NCBI GenBank assembly: GCA_947450865.1
Contig: CANFWR010000008.1
Coordinates: 1-39,858 of the forward strand
Source of the DNA: Cytophagaceae bacterium
GTDB lineage: Bacteria; Bacteroidota; Bacteroidia; Cytophagales; Spirosomataceae
Length of the DNA: 39,858 nucleotides
Direction of reading: 5' to 3'
In this document: positions 15,906 to 22,285 of the stretch, in pieces
How positions within the stretch are numbered: position 1 is the first letter of the stretch
How the letters are laid out: each line of letters begins with the position of its first letter
Translations under genes and position numbers: made by a program
Notes under the pieces: generated by a model
Database searches by the model: none
What the model was told of the DNA's origin: nothing
The model's input: the letters and a program-made list of their open reading frames with translations, nothing else

Positions 15906-15939
15906 TTAGCTTCGCTACTTCATTTAATTAGCTTCGCTA
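15903..15939 (+). repeat. Two direct copies of TAATTAGCTTCGCTA
   Basis: The 15-base unit occurs at 15903-15917 and 15925-15939, 22 bases apart. The first copy contains the stop codon of the DUF3127 gene; the second forms the tip of the following hairpin. Confidence 0.8.
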
Positions 15940-15949
15940 TTTAAATGAA
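15919..15949. repeat. Hairpin with TTC loop after the DUF3127 gene
   Basis: Arms TTCATTTAATTAGC and GCTATTTAAATGAA pair over 13 of 14 positions around a TTC loop. It has no T tract, so it is not a standard terminator. A similar hairpin (19155-19184) precedes the second copy of the same heptad repeat. Confidence 0.7.
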
Positions 15950-15980
15950 AGCACAAATAACAAAGCAAAAAGTACAAAGT
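15946..15980 (+). repeat. Heptad repeat ACAAAGN, copy A
   Basis: Five seven-base units in register: TGAAAGC, ACAAATA, ACAAAGC, AAAAAGT, ACAAAGT. With flanking bases it matches copy B (19186-19220) at 34 of 36 positions over 15948-15983. It lies between a hairpin and the terminator that follows. Confidence 0.8.
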
Positions 15981-15986
15981 TTGCAT

Positions 15987-16014
15987 AAAAAAGGGGCCAT
16001 AAAGCCCCTTTTTT
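15987..16014. terminator. Bidirectional intrinsic terminator
   Basis: AAAAAAGGGGC-CATAAA-GCCCCTTTTTT: an 11-bp stem with A and T tracts, placed between the plus-strand DUF3127 gene and the minus-strand GNAT gene, and able to stop both. The ORF-track entry 15945-16130 spans this hairpin and the repeats and is not a gene. Confidence 0.9.
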
Positions 16015-16060
16015 ATTATTTCAGAAACATTTCAAAAAACCATCTCCGGAGGAGATTCCA

Positions 16061-16088
16061 TCTTTGTACTTTGTTCTTTATGCTTTGT
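16061..16088 (-). repeat. Heptad repeat ACAAAGN, copy C (inverted)
   Basis: On the minus strand four units in register: ACAAAGC, ATAAAGA, ACAAAGT, ACAAAGA. The copy invades the 3' end of the GNAT gene: its last sense codons (AAA GCA) and its TAA stop are made from the first two units. Confidence 0.75.
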
Positions 16089-16527
16089 AATTTAATGACA
16101 TCGCCTGATGCACAATATCCGCCTCAATAAACGTATCTCCATAAGGCTGAAAACCTAAAGAAGCATACAAAGGCATCACAGAAACTTGAGCGTGTAAATA
16201 GTAATGATGGCAATAGGGATATTCAGCAGCAGATTCTGCAAAAATATGCTGAATAATTAAAGAAGCGTAACCTTTACCGCGGGCTGACTCCAACGTAGCG
16301 ATTCTCTCCACCTTAATACCTTTATCTGTTTTGCGGTATCGACCGGTTGCCACTGGTGTGGCGTCTTCCAACAGTAAATAATGTTTGGCTACTGCATCTA
16401 ACTCATCAAATTCCTCAGACGGCAAGCACTTTTGTTCTTTGACAAACACCTCCGTCCGAATGGCAAATACCTGTTCGATTTCTTCCGGACTAATCGCCTG
16501 AATGATCTTACTTTTCTTGCTTTCCAT
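16078..16527 (-). CDS. GNAT family N-acetyltransferase (ElaA-like)
   Basis: 149 aa. IEQVFAIRTEVFVKEQKCLPSEEFDELD is the typical opening of the GNAT subgroup related to ElaA/YjcF, and IERV-type motif A is seen as KVERIATLESARGKGYASLI with the acetyl-CoA loop RGKGYAS. YLHAQVSVMPLYASLGFQPYGD is the usual C-terminal motif. The acceptor is unknown. Its ATG lies 20 bases inside the end of phoH, so the two are co-transcribed and possibly coupled. The stop codon is formed by a unit of the heptad repeat, suggesting that the repeat arose next to, or into, the gene end. Confidence 0.83.
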   Translation of the reverse strand: MESKKSKIIQAISPEEIEQVFAIRTEVFVKEQKCLPSEEFDELDAVAKHYLLLEDATPVATGRYRKTDKGIKVERIATLESARGKGYASLIIQHIFAESAAEYPYCHHYYLHAQVSVMPLYASLGFQPYGDTFIEADIVHQAMSLNYKA

Positions 16528-17467
16528 ACGCTTCGATGATTTTACGCACTAATCGGTGACGAACAACGTCTGAACCATCCAATTCGACAAAGGCAATCCC
16601 ATTAATTCCAGAAAGGATGCGTTCTGCTTCTCCAAGACCTGAAGTTTGGTTTTTAGGTAAATCAACTTGGGATTTATCGCCTGTAATAATCGTCTTCGAT
16701 TGGATACCCATACGTGTCAAAAACATCTTCATTTGCATGGAAGTGGTGTTTTGAGCCTCATCTAATAAAATAAAAGCTTTATTTAAGGTACGTCCACGCA
16801 TGTAGGCCAAAGGCGCAATTTCAATCGTCCGATTTTCTAAATAGAATTTCAATTTCTCTGCGGGAATCATATCATCCAATGCATCATAAATGGGACGCAA
16901 ATAGGGATCAATTTTTTCTTTCAAATCCCCTGGCAAGAATCCTAGGTTTTCTCCGGCTTCTACTGCAGGTCGAGTGATGATGATTTTCTTAACTTCTTTG
17001 TTCTTCAAAGCCTTTACAGCAAGTGCCACCGCTGTATAGGTTTTGCCTGTACCAGCAGGTCCAATAGCAAAGACGATGTCATTCGTGGTAGCAGCATCAA
17101 CCAGTTTACGTTGATTCGGAGTTTTGGCCTTAATAACAATCCCTTTATTGCCAAAAAGGAGCACATCCTTATCCTCCACCCATGGCTGCTCGGTTTCTTC
17201 ACCCGTCGGATTTAGCACCGCATCGATATAGGCTTGCATATGCTTTTCCATAAGTGAGTGGTGTTTATCCAAATGAGCCACACAGGAGTTCACAATGGCT
17301 TCCACTAAAGCAATTTGATCGTTCGATCCACGGACTGTTAATTGCTCGCCACGAGCGATGATTTTTGACTGAGGAAAGGCGTTTATCAATAAAGAGATAT
17401 TAGCATTTGCAACGCCTAAAAAGTCAATTAGAGAGACCTCTGAGAGGGAAATTATTTTTTCTAACAA
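16508..17467 (-). CDS. phoH: PhoH-like ATPase, TTG start
   Basis: 319 aa. PhoH family P-loop ATPase, linked to RNA metabolism and ribosome-associated functions but with no settled reaction. Walker A is GPAGTGKTYTA and Walker B is AFILLDEAQN; TRPAVEAGENLGFLPGDL, LAYMRGRTL and IITGDKSQVDLP are family signatures. The N-terminal part (about residues 1-100) includes a KH-like segment. No ATG exists before residue 73, an in-frame stop lies a few codons upstream, and the TTG at 17467 gives MLEKIISLSEVSLIDFLG, which fits the conserved family N-terminus, so initiation at TTG is likely. It overlaps the downstream GNAT gene by 20 bases. Confidence 0.92.
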   Translation of the reverse strand: MLEKIISLSEVSLIDFLGVANANISLLINAFPQSKIIARGEQLTVRGSNDQIALVEAIVNSCVAHLDKHHSLMEKHMQAYIDAVLNPTGEETEQPWVEDKDVLLFGNKGIVIKAKTPNQRKLVDAATTNDIVFAIGPAGTGKTYTAVALAVKALKNKEVKKIIITRPAVEAGENLGFLPGDLKEKIDPYLRPIYDALDDMIPAEKLKFYLENRTIEIAPLAYMRGRTLNKAFILLDEAQNTTSMQMKMFLTRMGIQSKTIITGDKSQVDLPKNQTSGLGEAERILSGINGIAFVELDGSDVVRHRLVRKIIEAYGKQEK

Positions 17468-17539
17468 GTAAAAATGGGTTTAAATCGTATGGGAGTAAAA
17501 ATAAGAAATTCTTGAAATTTAATATCTTCCTTTATAAGA

Positions 17540-17547
17540 TAATTTTG
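17540..17547 (+). promoter_or_regulatory. -7 promoter element of dnaB
   Basis: TAATTTTG, a perfect TAnnTTTG, 23 bases before the dnaB ATG. A TTG lies 25 bases upstream, longer than the usual -33/-7 spacing, so only the -7 element is claimed. Confidence 0.55.
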
Positions 17548-17570
17548 AAAATTTAACGTAAAATTGTGGT

Positions 17571-19160
17571 ATGGAATCTAACACCCCTTCATCCATTTAT
17601 AAAAAAGGAAATCAGTCTGCTGGCGTTCGTACGCAAGCAGGGCCCACGCGTTTAAGCGATTTGGGTTTAGGAAAATTACCTCCTCAGGCGGTAGACCTAG
17701 AAGAAGCCTTATTAGGAGCTTTGATGTTAGAGAAAGAACCTTTGGCAAATGTCATCGAATTACTACGACCTGCGTCCTTTTATAAAGAAGGGCACCAGTT
17801 AATATTTGAGGCAATTCAAGGTTTATTCCAAGCTTCTCAACCAGTTGATTTACTTACCGTTAACAATTTTTTAAAGCAAAACGGTAGCCTAGAAAAAGCA
17901 GGTGGCACCAGCTATTTAGCCCAATTAACTTCGCGTGTTAGTTCCACTTCGAACGTTGAATTCCACGCTAGAATCATCATTGAGCAATATTTAAAGCGTC
18001 AGCTTATTCAAATATCTTCCGAAATCCAACGCCTATCTTATGAAGACACGTCTGACGTGTTTCATTTATTAGATAAAATGGAGCAGGAACTTTTCACTAT
18101 CGCTGAATCCAATATCCGCAAGAATTACGAGAGTATGTCGGATATTTTGAAGAAGGCCGTGGATGAATTAGAAAAGAAACAACTCCAAAAAAGTGGTTTA
18201 ACAGGTATTCCGTCCGGATTTACGGACTTAGACCGTTTGACATCTGGCTGGCAAAGACAAGAATTAATCATTATCGCAGCTCGTCCAGGTATGGGTAAGA
18301 CGGCTTTTGTCGTTTCAGCTTGCCGTAATGCTGCTGTTGATTTTGGACACTCTGTGGCTCTTTTCTCGCTTGAGATGAGCGCCGTTCAACTAGTGAATCG
18401 TATTATTTCGGCAGAAGCCGAAATTGAAGCTGAGAAAATCCGTAAAGGAAAATTGGAGCCACATGAATGGCAGCAATTACACACGAAAATCAATAAATTA
18501 TTCGAAGCGAATATGTTTATTGATGACACGCCAGCCTTATCCATTTTAGAGTTAAGAGCGAAATGTCGTCGTTTAAAAGCCCAAAAAGGCATCGACCTCA
18601 TCGTCATCGATTACTTGCAGCTAATGACCGGAGATAGTTCTGGAAAAGGAGCCAGCGGTAACCGGGAGCAAGAAATTGCCCAAATTTCGCGCGCCTTGAA
18701 GCAATTAGCCAAGGAGTTAGATGTACCAGTAATCGCCCTTTCTCAATTAAACCGGTCTACAGAGACGCGTGGAGGAAATAAGAAGCCACAACTTTCTGAC
18801 CTTCGTGAATCTGGAGCCATTGAGCAAGACGCCGATCAGGTAATGTTCATTTACCGTCCAGAATACTATGGCATCACAGCGGATGATCAAGGAAATTCCA
18901 TTACGGGAATGGGAGAGATTATTATGGCCAAAAACCGTTCAGGTTCTCTCGATAATGTTTGGCTGAAATTCATCGGTAAATTCACTAAATACTGCGATTT
19001 AGACTTCCAACCCTTCTCAAACAATGAAGGCGGCAATTTCGATTTAAGTGCTTTAGGTGATCAAACATCCGCTTTTGAGTCTAGCAACGATGCGGTATTT
19101 AAGGGAAGCAAGATGAATCTTCCGCCGGAGGATTATGATCCGTTGAACACGCCGTTTTAA
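17571..19160 (+). CDS. dnaB: Replicative DNA helicase DnaB
   Basis: 529 aa. The hexameric helicase that unwinds DNA at the replication fork. The N-terminal domain (LPPQAVDLEEALLGALMLE) is the DnaG-interacting helical domain. The C-terminal RecA-like domain has Walker A ARPGMGKTA, Walker B LIVIDYLQLM, the SQLNRSTETR element and DLRESGAIEQDADQVMFIYRP. The first 35 residues and the last 60 (acidic, ending PPEDYDPLNTPF) are variable extensions. No intein is present. A perfect -7 element precedes it, and a long hairpin, heptad repeat and bidirectional terminator follow; its TAA stop lies inside the first hairpin. Confidence 0.96.
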   Translation: MESNTPSSIYKKGNQSAGVRTQAGPTRLSDLGLGKLPPQAVDLEEALLGALMLEKEPLANVIELLRPASFYKEGHQLIFEAIQGLFQASQPVDLLTVNNFLKQNGSLEKAGGTSYLAQLTSRVSSTSNVEFHARIIIEQYLKRQLIQISSEIQRLSYEDTSDVFHLLDKMEQELFTIAESNIRKNYESMSDILKKAVDELEKKQLQKSGLTGIPSGFTDLDRLTSGWQRQELIIIAARPGMGKTAFVVSACRNAAVDFGHSVALFSLEMSAVQLVNRIISAEAEIEAEKIRKGKLEPHEWQQLHTKINKLFEANMFIDDTPALSILELRAKCRRLKAQKGIDLIVIDYLQLMTGDSSGKGASGNREQEIAQISRALKQLAKELDVPVIALSQLNRSTETRGGNKKPQLSDLRESGAIEQDADQVMFIYRPEYYGITADDQGNSITGMGEIIMAKNRSGSLDNVWLKFIGKFTKYCDLDFQPFSNNEGGNFDLSALGDQTSAFESSNDAVFKGSKMNLPPEDYDPLNTPF

Positions 19161-19184
19161 AAATTGCGTTCGCAATTTTTAAAA
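19155..19184. repeat. Hairpin with GTTC loop at the dnaB stop codon
   Basis: TTTTAAAAATTGC-GTTC-GCAATTTTTAAAA: a perfect 13-bp stem that includes the dnaB TAA. The format resembles the hairpin at 15919-15949, and both are followed directly by the heptad repeat. Confidence 0.8.
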
Positions 19185-19185
19185 C

Positions 19186-19220
19186 TTAAAGCACAAAGAA
19201 CAAAGCAAAAAGAACAAAGT
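19186..19220 (+). repeat. Heptad repeat ACAAAGN, copy B
   Basis: Five units in register: TTAAAGC, ACAAAGA, ACAAAGC, AAAAAGA, ACAAAGT. It is followed by TTGAATCCCC and a small hairpin ATCCCC-TTC-GGGGAT (19225-19239). Confidence 0.8.
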
Positions 19221-19244
19221 TTGAATCCCCTTCGGGGATAAACA

Positions 19245-19290
19245 TTTGAAATGCAAAAAGGCCGAATTATCGCCCTTTTTGCATTTCAAA
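19245..19290. terminator. Long bidirectional terminator between dnaB and rlmD
   Basis: Arms TTTGAAATGCAAAAAGGCCG and CGCCCTTTTTGCATTTCAAA pair over 19 of 20 positions around a six-base loop. The GC-rich core with T-rich arms serves both the plus-strand dnaB and the minus-strand rlmD transcripts. Confidence 0.75.
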
Positions 19291-19329
19291 ACAGTTAGAT
19301 TAGAGTTAAATTAGGCATTAAAATATTTT

Positions 19330-19380
19330 ATTGCGCGATTTAAGAAATTATTGCGCAGCACAATTTCGGAATCGCGTAAT
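19330..19380. other. Nested inverted repeat downstream of rlmD
   Basis: Outer arms ATTGCGCGATT and AATCGCGTAAT pair with one mismatch; an inner stem GAAATT/AATTTC lies between them. It begins 8 bases after the rlmD stop on the minus strand. It could be a 3' UTR structure or auxiliary terminator. No known RNA family was recognised. Confidence 0.4.
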
Positions 19381-19388
19381 GAAATAAT

Positions 19389-20810
19389 CTATGCTCTAAG
19401 TTTCAACCTCACAATATTCTCCACATGATGCGTCTGCGGGAACATGTCCACCGGATGAACTACATCGACTTCATACGCTACATCTAATAGCGCTAAATCG
19501 CGGGCTTGAGTTGCTGGGTTACAAGAAACATAGACTATTTTCTTTGGCTTAACCGCTAAGATTTGATTCACTACATCTACATCCATTCCCGCGCGTGGGG
19601 GATCCGTAATAATCACGTCAGGTGCTCCATGAATAGATATGAATTCTTCTGTCAACACTTTCTTCATGTCACCGGCAAAGAAGGTTGCATTCTTAATGCC
19701 ATTTAATTCGGCATTAATTCGGGCATCTTCTACGGCCATCTCGACGTATTCGAGTCCGACAACTTTGGAGGCATGTTTCGCTAAAAATAAACCGATGGTT
19801 CCGGTACCAGTGTACAAGTCATATACGACTTCATTTCCTTGCAAATCTGCGTATTCACGCACCAACTGGTATAGTTTTAGGGCTTGCTTTGCATTGGTTT
19901 GGAAGAAGGATTTAGGGCCAATTTGGAACTTCAAATCCTCCATCGTTTCGACCATAAAAGGTTTTCCGTGGTAGCAAACGACTTCTAAATCATGGAAAGT
20001 GTCGTTCCCTTTTTGGTTTACAACATAATTCAATGAAGTAATCATCGGAAATGAGGACTTCAAATATTCCATTACCTGTTTGATTTCCTCTTCCGTGGCA
20101 TAGGCAAACTGTACGGTAACCATCCATTCTCCTGTCACCGTATTTCGGATGATGAGATTACGTAAAGCTCCCTCTTTTTGGTTTTTTAGTTCATAATAGG
20201 AGATTCCATTCGCCTCAGCGAAATCACGCACTCCATTGCGAATTGCATTGGATGGATCAGGTTGCAAGAAACAATGATCGACAGGTAAAATCTTATCAAA
20301 ACGGCCTGGAACGTGGAATCCTAGGGCATTCATTGATCCTAAATCTTCTTTACCAATTTCATCCTCTGTGAGCCAACGCGCACAAGAAAAGGTAAATTCT
20401 AATTTATTGCGGTAGTAATAAGTCTCCTCAGAACCTAGAATGGGTTGAAATTCGGGCAATTTCACTTTAGCGATGCGGGTCAAATTGTCTTTGACTTGTT
20501 GCGCTTTAAAGGCTGTTTGAGCTTCGTAAGAAACATGTTGCCACTTACATCCGCCACATATGCCAAAATGGCTACAAGCTACGTCTGTACGGTGTTTGGA
20601 AAGAGGCTGAATGTTGATGGCTTGGGCTTGTTTGAAGCTTTTTTTGGACTTCAAAATACGTAAATCAGCAATATCGCCAGGAGCGACAGCGCCTTGAACA
20701 AAAATCACTTCATCGTTTACTTTGGCAATACACTTTGCCTCTGCGGCAAAATCCAAAATCGCAATTTGCTCCAACACCACAGGGGCTTTCTTTTCTTTTT
20801 TCTTACTCAT
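19389..20810 (-). CDS. rlmD: 23S rRNA (uracil-C5)-methyltransferase, RlmD/RumA family
   Basis: 473 aa from the ATG at 20810. A TRAM-like N-terminal domain is followed by an iron-sulfur cysteine cluster in CSHFGICGGCKWQH. The methyltransferase domain has the SAM motif DLYTGTGTIGLFLA, ITDPPRAGMD, the catalytic cysteine in VYVSCNPATQARDL, and HVENIVRL at the end. It methylates a specific uridine of 23S rRNA (U1939 in E. coli RlmD); RlmCD-type dual activity cannot be excluded. The ORF-track start at 20828 is a GTG lying within the promoter -7 element, so the ATG six codons later is preferred. Confidence 0.9.
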   Translation of the reverse strand: MSKKKEKKAPVVLEQIAILDFAAEAKCIAKVNDEVIFVQGAVAPGDIADLRILKSKKSFKQAQAINIQPLSKHRTDVACSHFGICGGCKWQHVSYEAQTAFKAQQVKDNLTRIAKVKLPEFQPILGSEETYYYRNKLEFTFSCARWLTEDEIGKEDLGSMNALGFHVPGRFDKILPVDHCFLQPDPSNAIRNGVRDFAEANGISYYELKNQKEGALRNLIIRNTVTGEWMVTVQFAYATEEEIKQVMEYLKSSFPMITSLNYVVNQKGNDTFHDLEVVCYHGKPFMVETMEDLKFQIGPKSFFQTNAKQALKLYQLVREYADLQGNEVVYDLYTGTGTIGLFLAKHASKVVGLEYVEMAVEDARINAELNGIKNATFFAGDMKKVLTEEFISIHGAPDVIITDPPRAGMDVDVVNQILAVKPKKIVYVSCNPATQARDLALLDVAYEVDVVHPVDMFPQTHHVENIVRLKLRA

Positions 20811-20827
20811 GCTGCTAAAAATGTGCA

Positions 20828-20857
20828 CAAAAATACGGCTTTATATGGGCAAGCCAA
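20828..20857 (-). promoter_or_regulatory. Promoter of rlmD
   Basis: On the minus strand TTG, a 19-base spacer, then TATTTTTG (20828-20835), a perfect -7 element. This matches the Bacteroidota -33/-7 layout. The ATG lies 17 bases downstream, leaving a leader of about 10 bases. Confidence 0.65.
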
Positions 20858-20901
20858 CCAATTCAAGATAAAACCTTAACTTCGCAAGGAAATTAATTCA
20901 C

Positions 20902-21708
20902 ATGGAGAATCAAGTAGTTATCATCACGGGAGCTAGTTCTGGAATCGGAAAAGCCTTAGCCTATGAATACGGCAGAAAAGGAGCTCAGATCGTCATCACA
21001 GGTAGAAATGAGCAAAATCTACATGCGGCAGAAGCAGAATTACAAGAAGCAGGCATAGCTGCCAAAGGTATCGTCTGCGACTCAGCCTCTGAGGAGCAAA
21101 CCCGCGCAATGGTAGAACAGGTGATGCAATTATATGGCAGAATTGATCTATTAATCAATAACGCAGGTATTTCAATGCGATCGATGTTTGAGACCGTTGA
21201 CCTGAAAGTGCTCAAGCAAGTAATGGACATAAATTTCTGGGGGACGGTCTACGCCACCCATGCCGCATTACCGCATATAAAAGCCGTAAAAGGCGGAATA
21301 ATTGGTATTTCTTCCATTGCAGGCTACCGAGGTCTTCCGGTTAGAACAGGTTATTCAGCTTCCAAATTCGCGATGAATGGATTCTTAGAAGCTTTGAGAA
21401 CGGAGTTATTAGAAACGGGTGTACATGTATTAATCGCTTGCCCTGGATTCACTGCCTCTAATATCAGAGCAGCCTCCTTAAATAGTGAAGGAAATGTGAC
21501 AGGGGACTCGATGCGCGATGAAGGAAAAATGATGTCCGCTGAAGAAGTGGCTAAACGTATTTATGAAGCTTACGATTCTAAAAAGAAAACATTAGTCCTC
21601 ACTTTCCAAGGGAAATTAACCGTATTCCTGAATAAATGGATGAATGGATTTTTAGACAAAATGGTCTATAATACCCTGAAAAAGGAAAAGGATAGCCCCT
21701 TAAAATAA
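20902..21708 (+). CDS. Short-chain dehydrogenase/reductase
   Basis: 268 aa classical SDR. TGASSGIG binds the cofactor, LINNAGISMRS is the NNAG motif, and the catalytic residues are Ser in GISSIAGYRG and Tyr/Lys in YSASKFAMNG. Arg in ITGRNEQNL after the second strand suggests NADPH preference. The C-terminal extension, with KLTVFLNKWMNGFLDKMVYNTLKK, is amphipathic and basic, as in DHRS7-like and dehydrogenase DltE-like members that associate with membranes. The substrate is unknown. It stands alone, divergent from rlmD. Confidence 0.85.
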   Translation: MENQVVIITGASSGIGKALAYEYGRKGAQIVITGRNEQNLHAAEAELQEAGIAAKGIVCDSASEEQTRAMVEQVMQLYGRIDLLINNAGISMRSMFETVDLKVLKQVMDINFWGTVYATHAALPHIKAVKGGIIGISSIAGYRGLPVRTGYSASKFAMNGFLEALRTELLETGVHVLIACPGFTASNIRAASLNSEGNVTGDSMRDEGKMMSAEEVAKRIYEAYDSKKKTLVLTFQGKLTVFLNKWMNGFLDKMVYNTLKKEKDSPLK

Positions 21709-21710
21709 AG

Positions 21711-21737
21711 CTCCCTTCCGCTAAAAGCAAAAGGGAG
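21711..21737. terminator. Stem-loop between the SDR and the cNMP-domain gene
   Basis: CTCCCTT-cc-GCT-aaa-AGC-aa-AAGGGAG. On the minus strand it is followed by CTTTATTTT, so it may end the transcript of the cNMP-domain gene; on the plus strand there is no T tract. Confidence 0.5.
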
Positions 21738-21768
21738 TCCAAACCCAATTAAATACCACTCTAAACTT

Positions 21769-22155
21769 TTATATCGTTGCGTATTTCTGCTGAACCTTTT
21801 TTAGCAGTTCATTCAATTCCGCTTTTTTAAACTCAAAATAGGGAAGAGCTAAATCGAATTCATCGATCAATAGTTGAAAATACTTCCGCTCAAAAACCAA
21901 AAATTGCGAGTAGCTCGAAGTCATTGCTGAATACACATGATTTTTCTCTTCGATCGCTTCCTCTATCCCAATAAATACGCCTTTACGATCAATCGATACA
22001 AAGCCCACAGGACTTTCTAACACTAAACTTCCTTCTTGCAGGTAAAACACAAATTCTGCTTTTTGGCCTTGACGAAATAAATATTCATCTGGCAGATAGC
22101 GGAGTTCGATTCCACTGGCTAACACTTTCCGTTCCGTATCTGAAAAATTGTTCAT
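21769..22155 (-). CDS. Stand-alone cyclic-nucleotide-binding-domain protein
   Basis: 128 aa. The sequence reads as the effector domain of a Crp/Fnr-type regulator: ELRYLPDEYLFRQGQKAEFVFYLQEGSLVLE is the beta-roll start, and the C-terminal helix (FDLALPYFEFKKAELNELLKKVQQKY) corresponds to the dimerisation helix. There is no helix-turn-helix domain after it and no frameshifted remnant downstream. The phosphate-binding cassette is not clearly conserved, so cAMP binding is doubtful. It is divergent from ccoI, and an FNR/FixK-like palindrome sits in the shared 130-bp gap. It may act as a sensor or dimer partner in oxygen or redox regulation; that is inference. Confidence 0.7.
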   Translation of the reverse strand: MNNFSDTERKVLASGIELRYLPDEYLFRQGQKAEFVFYLQEGSLVLESPVGFVSIDRKGVFIGIEEAIEEKNHVYSAMTSSYSQFLVFERKYFQLLIDEFDLALPYFEFKKAELNELLKKVQQKYATI

Positions 22156-22202
22156 TGGCTTAAATAATAAGGCGAAAATACAAGGATATAAAATCCCAAT
22201 AC

Positions 22203-22216
22203 CTGACGTTGATCAG
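22203..22216. promoter_or_regulatory. FNR/FixK-like palindrome upstream of ccoI
   Basis: CTGA-CGTTGA-TCAG: perfect inverted half sites with a six-base spacer, giving the TGA-N6-TCA core of Crp/Fnr-family operators. It lies between the divergent cNMP-domain gene and ccoI. The same CTGA-N6-TCAG format recurs before ccoS. The REC-Crp/Fnr protein encoded at 30714-31769 is the obvious candidate ligand. Confidence 0.55.
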
Positions 22217-22273
22217 TTTTCAAATTGCTATTTATCACGATTAGCAAAGCGGAATCTCCGGAAATTTGAACAT

Positions 22274-22281
22274 TAGATTTT
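22274..22281 (+). promoter_or_regulatory. Putative -7 element of ccoI
   Basis: TAGATTTT matches TAnnTTTG at 7 of 8 positions and is followed by AACC and the ATG at 22286, predicting a leaderless ccoI transcript. The palindrome centre would then lie roughly 75 bases upstream of the transcription start. Confidence 0.4.
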
Positions 22282-22285
22282 AACC

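Noticed and set aside
15946-15980. Heptad repeat as a CRISPR array
   Set aside because: Units are seven bases long with no spacers and no cas genes nearby.
15945-16130. 61-aa plus-strand ORF after the DUF3127 gene
   Set aside because: It spans a heptad repeat, a strong terminator hairpin and a second repeat; composition is that of the repeats and no protein family is recognisable.
17512-17547. Full -33/-7 promoter for dnaB
   Set aside because: The nearest TTG is 25 bases from the -7 element, outside the usual spacing, so only the -7 element is reported.
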